The translations under genes were made by a program, and so were the position numbers. A DNA stretch of 22,500 nucleotides from Cryptomeria japonica (Eukaryota > Streptophyta > Pinopsida > Cupressales > Cupressaceae), in assembly GCF_030272615.1 (NCBI RefSeq), contig NW_026728913.1, forward strand, positions 437,501 through 460,000, given 5' to 3'. Below the pieces are notes generated by a model. The model was not told the origin of the DNA. It searched no databases and worked only from the letters and a program-made list of their open reading frames with translations. Numbering within the stretch: the first letter of the stretch is position 1; each line of letters opens with the position of its first letter. This document shows positions 8,661 to 17,993 of the stretch, in pieces.

Positions 8661-8870
8661 CAACTTCCGAATTCGTTTGCATTGACCGCACCAAAGGTGC
8701 ACGCCTTGGTGTGCACCCTGGAGTGCACTTTGGTGCTCACCTCGGTGCACACTTTGGTGTGCACCTCGGTGTGCACCAAAGGTGCGCACCTTGGAGCGCA
8801 CCAAAGGTGTACACTTTGGAGCGCACCACATAGGGTCTTTGAGAGGTTGGCGCAGTGCGCACACCAAGGT
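8661..8870. repeat. GTGCAC-rich degenerate repeats
   Basis: About ten repeats of a near-palindromic GGTGTGCACC/GGTGCGCACC/GGAGCGCACC motif spaced roughly 14-30 bases apart, ending with a partial GGTCTTTGAGAGGTTGGCGCAGTGCGC copy (8835-8862) from the promoter repeat. This links the promoter series to the G-rich block. Confidence 0.8.
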
Positions 8871-10530
8871 GGGTGTTGAGGTGCGTGCCGAGGTGGGTGG
8901 GTGCTAGGGTGCGCTCCATGGTGGGTGCCAGGGTGGGTGCGTGCTAGGGTGGATTCCAAAGAGGGTCATAGGGTGGGTGCCAAGGTGGGTTGGTGATATA
9001 GTGGGTTCAAAGGTGGGTACTAGGGTGGGTTCCAAGGTGGGTCACAAGTTGGGTGCCAGGATGCGTGGGTGTTAGGTTGGGTGCCAAGGTGGGCTCCTGC
9101 GTGGGTGGGTGCTAGGGTGGGTTTCAAGGTGGACGCGAGGGCGGGTGCCAAGGTGGGTAACAAGTTGGGTGTTAGGATGGGTGAGTGCTAGAGTGGGTGC
9201 CAAGGTGGGTGGGTGCTAAGGTGGATGCCAAGGTGGTTCACAGGGTGGGTGGGTTCTAGGGTGAGTTCCAAGGTGGGTCACAGGTTCAGTGCTAGGGTGG
9301 GTGTCAAGGCGGGTGTCGAGGTGCCTGGGTGCTAGGGTGTGGATGCCAATGTGGGTCATAGGGTGGGTACTAGGGTGGGCTGCAATGTGGGTGCCAAGGT
9401 GGGTAACATGCTCGGTGGGTTCTAAATTGGGTGCCAGGGTGGGTGTGCACCCACCTTGCCCGAGGTGGGTGCCAAGGTGCCAGTGTGGGTGGGTGCTAAG
9501 GTGGATGCCAAGGTGGGTGAGAAGGTGGGTGATAGGTTGAGTGGTAGGATGGGTGGGTGCCAAGATGGGTCACAGGGTGGGTGCAAGGGTGGGTAGGTGC
9601 TAGGGTTGGTGTCAGGGTGGGTGGGTGCTAGGTTGGGTTCCAAGGTGGGTGCGAGGGTGAGTGTCAAGGTGGGTCACAGGTTAGGTGCTAGGATGGGTGA
9701 GTGCTAGGGTGCAAAGGTGCCAGGGTGGGTGCTAGGATGGGTCGATGCTAGGGTGAGTGGCAAGGTGGGTCCACAAGTGTCAAGGTGGGTGCCGAGGTGG
9801 GTGCCAAGTCGGCGACTGCTATGGTGGATGCCAAGGTGGGTCACGGGGTGGGTGCCAAGTTGCTAGGTTGGGTTCCAAGGTGGGTGCCAACGTGGGTGCT
9901 AGGGTGCGTGGGTTAAAGGGTGTGTCACAACGTGGGTGCCAGGATGGGTGCGCACCCACACTGGCCAAGACGGGTGCGGGTGCAAGGTTGGGTTCCAAGC
10001 CCGGTCACAGGCTGGGTGCTAGGATGGGTGGGTGCCAAGGTGGGCACCAGGGTGGGTGCACCCACCCTGGCCAAGGTGGGTCACGGGGTGGGTCCTAGGG
10101 TGGGTAACGGGGTGGGTACTAAGGTGCGTGCCAAGGTGGGTCATAGGGTGGGTGCCAAGGTGGGCACCAGGGTGGGTGTGCACCAACCCTAGCCAGGGTA
10201 GGTCACGGGGTGGTTGTCGGGGTGGGCGTCAAGGAGCCAAGGTGGGTGGCAAGTAGCCAAGTTGCGTGCCAAGGTGGGTGTCGGGGTGGGTGCCAAGGAT
10301 CCAAGGTGGGTGCCAAGGAACCAAGGTGGGTGTCTGGGTGGGTGCCGAGGTGGGAGCCAGGGTGGGTCCCAAGGTGAGTGCAAAGGTGGGTGCCAGGGTC
10401 AAGGTGAGTGCCAATGTGGGTTCCAAGGTGCCAGGGTCAGGGTGAGTGCCAATGTGGGTTCAAAGGTGCTAAGTTGGGTGCGAGGTTGGGTGCGAGGGTG
10501 GGTGGGTGCCAAGGTGTGCTAGGTGGAAGC
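8871..10530. repeat. G-rich, C-poor degenerate repeat block
   Basis: About 1.65 kb built from GGTGGGTGCCAAGGTGGGT and GGTGGGTGCTAGGG-type units with no fixed period. The + strand is strongly enriched in G over C. Canonical quadruplex-capable runs are present, for example 9103-9121 (four GGG runs with loops of 1, 5 and 1) and 9615-9637 (loops 1, 1 and 9). Short palindromes GGTGGGTG..CACCCACC occur at 9438-9455 and 10047-10070. The open frames here encode only Trp/Val/Gly/Arg-type low-complexity peptides. Confidence 0.93.
10047..10070. repeat. 24-bp perfect palindrome at the duplication boundary
   Basis: The left half is CCAGGGTGGGTG and the right half CACCCACCCTGG, perfectly self-complementary with no loop. 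Its centre (10058/10059) is where the long duplicated segment begins, because identity with 17994 onward starts at 10058. Confidence 0.95.
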
Positions 10531-10920
10531 CCGGGTGGGTCGGCATCCCATGGGTGTCGAGTTGGGTGCCTGATGGGTGCTTCTTGTCAAGTTTTAGTCG
10601 TCGGGACTCATTTCGAGCCTTAGAGGTCGTTTCTTGTCCGGTTGCCCTGTCTTCGACCTGGGAACCCAATTTTGGTCCTCGGGTCCCATTTTTTTTTGTC
10701 TCGCATCCCACTTTTGGCCTGTGGCCTTTTCGGGGTCGATTCTCGTTTTGGGCATCAGAGCATGTTTCTTCTCCTAAAACCCAATATTTGTTTATTAAGT
10801 CTCGGAACACATTTTTGTTCTCGTGGACCCATCATGGGTCTTGGAACGCATTTGTGGTCCTTGGGTCCCATTTTGCATCCCGAAACTTGTGTTTTGGTGC
10901 TTGATCCCTATTTTGGGTGC
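10531..10920. other. T-rich spacer with degenerate GGGTCCCATTTT motifs
   Basis: Low-copy, T-rich sequence with dispersed motifs: GGGAACCCAATTTTGGTCCTC, TCGGGTCCCATTTTTT, TTGGAACGCATTTGTGGTCC and TTGGGTCCCATTTTGC. These suggest a very decayed short tandem repeat. I see no conserved protein or RNA gene. Confidence 0.7.
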
Positions 10921-11312
10921 CCACCTTGCACCAAGTGCGCACCCGGGGCAAACCGAGCGCCTTGGTGCACCGGGGCAAGATCGAGCGTGCACCCGAGGCG
11001 CCCCGAACATGCACCAAGGTGCACTCGGCCCACATGTGAGCGCAGGTCGTTGCGCCCGAGGTGGTGTGTGGGCACCGCGTTGCAGACGGGACACTGCACG
11101 CACACGACGCCCCCTACAGGTGCACGCACGTAGGCCGGGCCGGGTGCACACCCGACGCCCTAGCAAGGTGCGCGCACCCGGGCAGGGCTCACACTTGGCG
11201 AACGGGGCGCACTTCGCGAGGGAGGGTGTGCACCTCGACGGGGGTGGGTGGCCGGGGTGGATTCGCACGTGGGTCGCGGTTTGCTAAGTACACACTGCGA
11301 CAAGCTCATAAC
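10921..11312. other. GC-rich 5S upstream spacer
   Basis: GTGCACC/GTGCGCACC-rich, CpG-rich sequence up to the 5S gene. Immediately upstream are TAAGTA at about -28 and a C at -1 (11312). A C at -1 is usual for plant 5S genes; the -28 element is only weakly TATA-like. Confidence 0.7.
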
Positions 11313-11430
11313 GGGTGCGATCATACCAGCGTTAGTGCACCGGATCCCATCAGAACTCCGCAGTTAAGCGCGCTTGGGCCGGAGTAGTACTGGGATGGGT
11401 GACCTCCCGGGAAGTCCCGGTGTTGCACCC
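11313..11430 (+). rRNA. 5S rRNA: 5S ribosomal RNA, copy 1
   Basis: This encodes the 5S RNA of the large ribosomal subunit, transcribed by RNA polymerase III. The sequence begins GGGTGCGATCATACCAGC and ends GTGTTGCACCC. The ends close a stem (GGGTGC with GCACCC). The internal control regions are present: box A AGTTAAGCGCGCTTGGGC (11362-11379), an intermediate element around 11379-11384, and box C GGATGGGTGACCTCCCGGG (about 11393-11411). The 118 bases plus one or two terminal U residues give the usual 119-120 nt length. A T-run terminator follows directly. It lies inside repetitive spacer, on the strand opposite to the presumed Pol I promoters. The call rests on recall of plant 5S consensus and secondary structure. 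Confidence 0.97.
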
Positions 11431-11443
11431 TTTTTTAGTTTTT
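11431..11443 (+). terminator. Pol III terminator of 5S copy 1
   Basis: Six Ts (11431-11436) directly follow the 5S 3' end, and a second run of five Ts (11439-11443) follows after AG. A T-run is the standard Pol III stop. Confidence 0.9.
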
Positions 11444-11872
11444 CGCCGGGCATCGCAATGCTATTTGAATAAACCTTTTGCCCGTTTGCGTTCTCGTCGG
11501 GGCCGGGCCGGGCCGGGGTGCGCTGCCCGCACTACCGCGCGCGCGGGGGCGACACCGAGCGCGCACCCGAGGCGCCCCGAGCACACAGGCCACGGTGCAA
11601 CCCGGGCGTTGTGCGCGCACCCCGGTGCGCCCGAGGTGCTGCGCGCGCACCCAGGTGAAATCGGTGTGCACCTCGGCCAGTGCGCGCTCGGTCGAGTCGC
11701 GCACGTTGGCCAAGGTGCACGGTGATGTTTCTTACTCTAAGGTTCCGCACCAGACGCCCGGGACAGGTGAGCGAAGCTGGGCGGGGCCGGGTGCGCGGCC
11801 GGGGCAGGTGCACGCAGCTGGAGAGAGCTTTGGAGCACACTTCGGAGCGCACCAATGATGCGCTCCATTCAA
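11444..11872. other. GC-rich 5S downstream spacer
   Basis: Begins with a short non-repetitive stretch (CGCCGGGCATCGCAATGC...AATAAACC), then GGGCCGGGCCGGGCCGGGG and CpG-rich GCGCGCACCC sequence. No gene is recognised; the open frames are arginine/alanine-rich by-products of composition. Confidence 0.7.
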
Positions 11873-11960
11873 AAGTTTCCTGAAAAGGCAAAAAAAGTTG
11901 AGATTATAGAATTTCCCACTTGAGAGATTGTAAAAAAAAAAAATTTAAAATGAAGGAAAC
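11873..11960. repeat. Diverged A/T-rich module
   Basis: TTTCCTGAAAAGGCAAAAAAAGTTGAGATTATAG, a run of twelve As and GGAAACGCGGGTGCCA correspond to the A/T-rich module seen from 13651 on, but with many differences. It marks entry into the GTGCGCACC array. The duplicate copy lies at 19809-19896. Confidence 0.75.
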
Positions 11961-13650
11961 GCGGGTGCCAAGGTGTGCGCAGCCCAGCCAAGGTGTGCGC
12001 ACCAAGGCGCCCACCCTGGCGAAGGTGCACGCAAGGTGCGCACCCGAGGCAAACCGGACAATTAACCCAACTTTCGACTTCGCGCGCACCTTGGAGCGCA
12101 CTTCGGAGCGCTCCTTGGTGCGCACCAATCTTGGGCACCTCGGAGTGCACCATGGCGCCCACCAAGGTGCGCACCCGGGGCAAACCGAGCTCCGACTTCG
12201 TGCGCACCTTGGAGCGCACGAAAGGTGCGCACCATGGCGCCCACCAAGGTGCGCAGCCCAGCCAAGGCGTGCGCATCAAGGTGCGCACCCTGGCGAAGGT
12301 GCGCACCCGGGGCAAACCGAGCTCCGACTTCGTGCGCACCTTGGAGCGCACAAAAGGTGCGCAACCCAGCCAAGGTGTGCGCACCCCGGTCAAACCGAGC
12401 TCCGAATCGTGCGCACCAGAGGTGCACGCCATCGTGCGCACCTTGGAGCACACTTCGGAGCCCTCCTTGGTGCGCGCCGATGTTGCGCACCTCGGAGCGC
12501 ACCCGGGGAAAACAATGCAATTAACCCGACTTTCGACTTCGTGGGCACCTCGGAGCGCTCTCGGGTTCGCACCTCGGAGCACACCGAGGTGCGCACCTTT
12601 GATGCGCTGCCTTCACCAATTTCCAGAAAAGGCAAGAAAACATTGAGAAGGTGTGCGCACCGAGGTGCCCACCCTGGCGAAGGTGCACGCGAGGTGCGCA
12701 CCCGGGGCAAACCGGGCTCCGACTTCGTGCACGCCGCACCTTGGAGCACACTTCGGAGCGCTCCTTGGTGCGCACCAGGGCGCGCAACCCAGCCGAGGTG
12801 CCCACCCCGGCGAAGGTGCACGCGAGGTGCGCACCCGGGGCAAACCGGGCTCCGACTTCGTGCACGCCATGGTGCCCACCGCGGCGAAGGTGCACGCGAG
12901 GTGCGCACCCGGGGCAAACCGGGCTCCGACTTCGTGCACGCCGCACCTTGGAGCACACTTCGGAGCGCTCCTTGGTGCGCACCATGGTGCCCACCAGGGC
13001 GCGCAACCCCGCCGAAGGTGCACGCGAGGTGCGCACCCGGGGCAAACCGGGCTCCGACTTCGTGCACGCCGCACCTTGGAGCACACTTCGGAGCGCTCCT
13101 TGGTGCGCACCATGGTGCCCACCAGGGCGCGCAACCCCGCCGAAGGTGCACGCGAGGTGCGCACCCGGGGCAAACCGGGCTCCGACTTCGTGCACGCCAT
13201 GGTGCGCACCGCGGCGAAGGTGCGCACCCGGGGCAAACCGGGCTCCGACTTCGTGCACGCCGCACCTTGGAGCACACTTCGGAGCGCTCCTTGGTGCGCA
13301 CCAGGGCGCGCAACCCAGCCGAGGTGCCCACCCCGGCGAAGGTGCACGCGAGGTGCGTACCCGGGGCAAACCGGGCTCCGACTTCGTGCACGCCGCACCT
13401 TGGAGCACACTTCGGAGCGCTCCTTGGTGCGCACCATGGTGCCCACCAGGCCGCGCAACCCAGCCAAGGTGTGCGCACCAAGGTGCACGCGAGGTGCGCA
13501 CCCGGGGCAAACCGGGGTCCGACTTCGTGCACGCCGCACCTTGGAGCACACATCGGGGCGCTCCCGGGTTCGCACCGGCGTTGCGCACCGTGGTGGGCAC
13601 CTCGGAGCACACCAAGGTGGGCAGCGAGGTGCGCACCTTTGATGCGATGC
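11961..13650. repeat. GTGCGCACC-type GC-rich array
   Basis: Composite repeats built from GGTGCGCACCCGGGGCAAACC, CTCCGACTTCGTGCACGCC, GCACCTTGGAGCACACTTCGG and CTTGGTGCGCACC. GACTTCGTGCACGCC recurs mainly every 128-131 bases, with shorter steps of about 63-77. A short A-rich module remnant sits at 12611-12654. Very long frames are open on both strands and in several phases at once, with the same arginine/alanine/histidine-rich peptides, as expected of stop-poor repeats rather than genes. Confidence 0.92.
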
Positions 13651-13759
13651 CTTCACTAATTTCCATAAAAGGCAAAAAAAAAACGAGATTTTAAAATTTC
13701 CGTTTTGAAAGATAGTGAGAAAAAGGGAATGCTGGTGCCATCTTGAGCCCGCCCTGGTG
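13651..13759. repeat. A/T-rich module, type a
   Basis: CTTCACTAATTTCCATAAAAGGC, a run of ten As, GAGATTTTAAAATTTCCGTT, GAAAGATAGTGAGAAAAAGGG, then TGCCATCTTGAGCCCGCC. Type a is recognised by CCATAAAAGG and GGGAATGCTGG. Confidence 0.92.
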
Positions 13760-13849
13760 CGCAGCCCAGCCAAGGTGTGCGCACCAAGGTGCCCACCCTG
13801 GCGAAGGTGCGCGCCCGGGCAATTAATCCAACTTCCAACTTCGCGCGCG

Positions 13850-13971
13850 CCAGGGTGGGAGCGCACCCAACAACCGGGCCTGGGAAGAGCCAATGCGAGA
13901 AACCCCACCAAACGCTCTGACAAAAAAAGAGGGGGCGCTCCAGTAACCCCGCTTCGGAGCGCACCCTGGGC
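13850..13971. repeat. Roughly 115-bp low-copy insert element, long form
   Basis: CCAGGGTGGGAGCGCACCC, GAAGAGCCAATGCGAGAAACC, a seven-A tract followed by GAGGGGGCGCTCC, and CCCCGCTTCGGAGCGC. It is unlike the surrounding GTGCGCACC units. Further copies lie at 14331, 16215, 16695, 21712 and 22193. No recognised function. Confidence 0.8.
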
Positions 13972-14145
13972 AAACCCAGCCAAGGTGCCCACCCCGGCCA
14001 AGGTGCAGGCGAGGTGCGCACCCGGGGCAAACCGGGCTCCGACAACGTGCACGCCGCACCTTGGAGCACACTTCGTAGCGCTCCCGGGTGCGCACCTCAG
14101 AGCACACCAAGGTGGGCAGCGAGGTGCGCACCTTTGATGCGCTGC

Positions 14146-14252
14146 CTTCACTAATTTCCAGAAAAGGCAAAAAAAAAAGGAGATTTTAAAATTTCCGTTT
14201 TGAAAGATAGTGAAAAAAACGGAACGCGCGTGCCATCTTGAGCCCGCCCTGG
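14146..14252. repeat. A/T-rich module, type b
   Basis: Type b has CCAGAAAAGGC, a run of ten As and GGAGATTTT, and continues into GGAACGCGCGTGCC. Confidence 0.92.
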
Positions 14253-14330
14253 TGCGCAGCCCAGGTAAGGTGCCCACCCTGGCAAAGGTGCGCACCCGGG
14301 CAATTAACCCTACTTCCGACTTCGTGCGCG

Positions 14331-14432
14331 CCAGGGTGGCAACCGGGCCTCGGAAGAGCCAATGCGAGAAACCCCACCAAACGCTCCGACAAAAAAAGAG
14401 GCGGCGCTCCAATAACCCCGCTTCGGAGCGCA
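14331..14432. repeat. Low-copy insert element, short form
   Basis: Same element as 13850-13971, but lacking about 13 bases (GAGCGCACCCAAC) after CCAGGGTGG and reading GAGGCGGCGCTCC. Confidence 0.8.
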
Positions 14433-14615
14433 GCCGGGGCAAACCCAGCCAAGGTGCCCACCCCGACGAAGGTGCACGCGAGGTGCGCACCCGGGGCAAA
14501 CCGGGCTCCGACAACGTGCACGCAGCACCTTGGAGCACACTTCGAAGCACTCCCGGGTGCCCACCGGCGTTGCGCACCGTGGTGGGCAGCGAGGTGCGCA
14601 CCTTTGATGCGCTGC

Positions 14616-14722
14616 CTTCACTAATTTCCAGAAAAAGGCAAAAAAAAATGAGATTTTAAAATTTCCGTTTTGAAAGATAGTGAAAAAAAAGGAACGCGGG
14701 TGCCATCTTGAGCCCGCCCTGG
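14616..14722. repeat. A/T-rich module, type c
   Basis: Type c has CCAGAAAAAGGC (five As) and AATGAGATTTT, continuing into GGAACGCGGGTGCC. Confidence 0.92.
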
Positions 14723-15249
14723 TGCGCAGCCCAGGCAAGGCATGCGCACCAAGGTGCCCACCCGAGGTGCACACCCGGGGCAAACCGGGCTCCGACTTCG
14801 TGCAGGCCGCACCTTGGAGCACACTTCGGAGCGCTCCTTGGTGCGCACCATGGTGCCCACCAGGGCGCGCAACCCAGCCAAGGTCTGCACACCAAGGTGC
14901 CCACCCCGGCGAAGGTGCACGCGAGGTGCGCACCCGGGGCAAACCGGGCTCCGACTTCGTGCACGCCATGGTGCCCACCGCGGCGAAGGTGCACGCGAGG
15001 TGCGCACCCGGGGCAAACCGGGCTCCGACTTCGTGCACGCCGCACCTTGGAGCACACTTCGGAGCGCTCCTTGGTGCGCACCATGGTGCCCACCAGGGCG
15101 CGCAACCCAGCCAAGGTGTGCGCACCAAGGTGCACGCGAGGTGCGCACCCGGGGCAAACCGGGGTCCGACTTCGTGCACGCCGCACCTTGGAGCACACAT
15201 CGGAGCGCTCCCAGGTTCGCACCAGCGTTGCGCACCTTTGATGCGCTGC

Positions 15250-15352
15250 CTTCACTAATTTCAAGAAAAGGCAAAAAAAAACGAGATTTTAAAATTTCCG
15301 TTCTGAAAGATAGTGAAAAAAACGGAACGCGGGTGCCATCTTGAGCCCTTCC
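15250..15352. repeat. A/T-rich module, type d
   Basis: Type d has TTCCGTTCTGAAAG and TTGAGCCCTTCC. This copy reads TTTCAAGAAAAGG where its partner at 17336 reads TTTCCAGAAAAGG. Confidence 0.92.
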
Positions 15353-16015
15353 TGGTGCGCAGCCCAGGCAAGTTGTGCGCACCAAGGTGCCCACCCTGGC
15401 GGAGGTGCGCGCCCGGGGCAATCCGGGCTCCGACTTCGTGCACTGCATGGTGCCCACCAAGGCGCGCAACCCAGCCAAGGTGCCCACCGCAGCGAAGGTG
15501 CACGCGAGGTGCGCACCCGAGGTGCACACCCGGGGCAAACCGGGCTCCGACTTCGTGCACGCCGCACCTTGGAGCACACTTCAGAGCGCTCCTTGGTGCG
15601 CACCAGGGCGCGCAACCCAGCCGAGGTGCCCACCCCGGCGAAGGTGCACGCGAGGTGCGCACCCGGGGCAAACCGGGCTCCGACTTCGTGCACGCCATGG
15701 TGCCCACCGCGGCGAAGGTGCGCACCCGGGGCAAACCGGGCTCCGACTTCGTGCACGCCGCACCTTGGAGCACACTTCGGAGCGCTCCTTGGTGCGCACC
15801 ATGGTGCCCACCAGGCCGCGCAACCCAGCCAAGGTGTGCGCACCAAGGTGCACGCGAGGTGCGCACCCGGGGCAAACCGGGGTCCGACTTCGTGCACGCC
15901 GCACCTTGGAGCACACATCGGGGCGCTCCCGGGTTCGCACCGGCGTTGCGCACCGTGGTGGGCACCTCGGAGCACACCAAGGTGGGCAGCGAGGTGCGCA
16001 CCTTTGATGCGATGC

Positions 16016-16124
16016 CTTCACTAATTTCCATAAAAGGCAAAAAAAAAACGAGATTTTAAAATTTCCGTTTTGAAAGATAGTGAGAAAAAGGGAATGCTGG
16101 TGCCATCTTGAGCCCGCCCTGGTG
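16016..16124. repeat. A/T-rich module, second type a
   Basis: Matches the module at 13651 through CCATAAAAGG and GGGAATGCTGG, at offset 2365. Confidence 0.92.
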
Positions 16125-16214
16125 CGCAGCCCAGCCAAGGTTTGCGCACCAAGGTGCCCACCCTGGCGAAGGTGTGCGCCCGGGCAATTAACCCAACTTC
16201 CAACTTCGCGCGCG

Positions 16215-16336
16215 CCAGGGTGGGAGCGCACCCAACAACCGGGCCTGGGAAGAGCCAATGCGAGAAACCCCACCAAACTCTCTGACAAAAAAAGAGGGGG
16301 CGCTCCAGTAACCCCGCTTCGGAGCGCACCCTGGGC
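16215..16336. repeat. Low-copy insert element, long form, second copy
   Basis: Matches 13850-13971 apart from CTCTCTGAC replacing CGCTCTGAC near 16278. Confidence 0.8.
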
Positions 16337-16510
16337 AAACCCAGCCAAGGTGCCCACCCCGGCCAAGGTGCAGGCGAGGTGCGCACCCGGGGCAAACCGG
16401 GCTCCGACAACGTGCACGCCGCACCTTGGAGCACACTTCGTAGCGCTCCCGGGTGCGCACCTCAGAGCACACCAAGGTGGGCAGCGAGGTGCGCACCTTT
16501 GATGCGCTGC

Positions 16511-16617
16511 CTTCACTAATTTCCAGAAAAGGCAAAAAAAAAAGGAGATTTTAAAATTTCCGTTTTGAAAGATAGTGAAAAAAACGGAACGCGCGTGCCA
16601 TCTTGAGCCCGCCCTGG
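16511..16617. repeat. A/T-rich module, second type b
   Basis: Matches 14146-14252 at offset 2365. Confidence 0.92.
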
Positions 16618-16694
16618 TGCGCAGCCCAGGTAAGGTGCCACCCTGGCAAAGGTGCGCACCCGGGCAATTAACCCTACTTCCGACTTCGTGCGCG

Positions 16695-16796
16695 CCAGGG
16701 TGGCAACCGGGCCTCGGAAGAGCCAATGCGAGAAACCCCACCAAACGCTCCGACAAAAAAAGAGGCGGCGCTCCAATAACCCCGCTTCGGAGCGCA
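16695..16796. repeat. Low-copy insert element, short form, second copy
   Basis: Matches 14331-14432 at offset 2364. Confidence 0.8.
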
Positions 16797-16979
16797 GCCG
16801 GGGCAAACCAAGCCAAGGTGCCCACCCCGACGAAGGTGCACGCGAGGTGCGCACCCGGGGCAAACCGGGCTCCGACAACGTGCACGCAGCACCTTGGAGC
16901 ACACTTCGAAGCACTCCCGGGTGCCCACCGGCGTTGCGCACCGTGGTGGGCAGCGAGGTGCGCACCTTTGATGCGCTGC

Positions 16980-17086
16980 CTTCACTAATTTCCAGAAAAA
17001 GGCAAAAAAAAATGAGATTTTAAAATTTCCGTTTTGAAAGATAGTGAAAAAAAAGGAACGCGGGTGCCATCTTGAGCCCGCCCTGG
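16980..17086. repeat. A/T-rich module, second type c
   Basis: Matches 14616-14722 at offset 2364 (five As in CCAGAAAAAGGC). Confidence 0.92.
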
Positions 17087-17335
17087 TGCGCAGCCCAGGC
17101 AAGGCATGCGCACCAAGGTGCCCACCCGAGGTGCACACCCGGGGCAAACCGGGCTCCGACTTCGTGCAGGCCGCACCTTGGAGCACACTTCGGAGCGCTC
17201 CTTGGTGCGCACCATGGTGCCCACCAGGGCGCACCCGAGGCAAACCGGGCTCCGACTTCGTGCACGCCGCACCTTGGAGCACACATCGGAGCGCTCCCAG
17301 GTTCGCACCAGCGTTGCGCACCTTTGATGCGCTGC

Positions 17336-17438
17336 CTTCACTAATTTCCAGAAAAGGCAAAAAAAAACGATATTTTAAAATTTCCGTTCTGAAAGATAGT
17401 GAAAAAAACGGAACGCGGGTGCCATCTTGAGCCCTTCC
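17336..17438. repeat. A/T-rich module, second type d
   Basis: Matches 15250-15352 at offset 2086; it has ACGATATTTT where the partner has ACGAGATTTT. Confidence 0.92.
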
Positions 17439-17849
17439 TGATGCGCAGCCCAGGCAAGTTGTGCGCACCAAGGTGCCCACCCTGGCGGAGGTGCGCGCCC
17501 GGGGCAAACCGGGCTCCGACTTCGTGCACTGCATGGTGCCCACCAAGGCGCGCAACCCAGCCAAGGTGCCCACCGCAGCGAAGGTGCACGCGAGGTGCGC
17601 ACCCGAGGTGCACACCCGGGGCAAACCGGGCTCCGACTTCGTGCACGCCGCACCTTGGAGCACACTTCAGAGCGCTCCTTGGTACGCACCAGGGCGCGCA
17701 ACCCAGCCAAGGTGCTCACCCCGGCGAAGGTGCACGCGAGGTGCGCACCCGGGGCAAACCGGGCTCGGACTTCGTGCACGCCGCACCTTGGAGCACACAT
17801 CGGAGCGCTCCCGGGTTCGCACCAGCATTGCGCACCTTTGATGCGCTGC

Positions 17850-17960
17850 CTTCACTAATTTCCAGAAAAGGCAAAAAAAAGAAAAAAATGAGATTTTAAA
17901 ATTTCCGTTTTGAAAGATAGTGAAAAAAACGGAACGCGGGTGCCATCTTGAGCCCGCCCT
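17850..17960. repeat. A/T-rich module, type e (last before the 5S-bearing duplicate)
   Basis: The A-run is interrupted (AAAAAAAAGAAAAAAATGAG), a form seen once in the window. The following CAAGTTGTGCGCACC links it to type d. The array ends 34 bases later at 17993. Confidence 0.9.
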
Positions 17961-17993
17961 GGTGTGCAGCCCAGGCAAGTTGTGCGCACCAAG

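Larger units (their letters stand above)
10058..14638. repeat. 7936-bp tandem segmental duplication, copy 1 (part shared in window)
   Basis: Identical or nearly identical to 17994-22500. The offset is exactly 7936 from 10058 through at least 12611, including the 5S gene, then 7862 from the type a module on, after a net loss of 74 bases in the second copy near 21130-21220. The full repeating unit is 10058-17993. Confidence 0.96.
13376..15740. repeat. 2.36-kb segmental repeat, copy 1
   Basis: From about 13376, the sequence matches that 2365 bases further right; the landmark CCAGGCCGCG and following bases (13447, 15811) and the A/T modules at 13651/16016 and 14146/16511 keep that exact offset. 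The left boundary is approximate because the underlying array is itself repetitive. Confidence 0.85.
15741..17850. repeat. 2.36-kb segmental repeat, copy 2 (internally deleted)
   Basis: Matches 13376 onward at offset 2365, falling to 2364 after loss of one C near 16637, then to 2086 after a 278-base deletion near 17230. There CACCAGGGCGC joins ACCCGAGGCAAACC directly. The last interval (17336-17850) is also 252 bases shorter than its counterpart. The right end is followed by the boundary of the longer duplication. Confidence 0.82.

Noticed and set aside
8871-10530. Telomeric or interstitial telomere repeat
   Set aside because: Units are GGTGGGTGCCA-like and irregular; TTTAGGG is not repeated.
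13651-13759. A/T-rich module as the poly(A) tail of a retroposed element (SINE)
   Set aside because: The A-run is in the middle of a longer conserved sequence, no target-site duplications are seen, and the copies are explained by segmental duplication.
12521-14601. Very long open frames on both strands (hundreds of codons, for example 12613-14601 and 20457-22463 minus, 11920-13659 plus)
   Set aside because: Several phases on both strands are open over the same bases. The peptides are repeated Arg/Ala/His/Pro-rich strings that shift frame between copies, and frames cross the A/T modules without any domain. This is what stop-poor GC-rich repeats produce.
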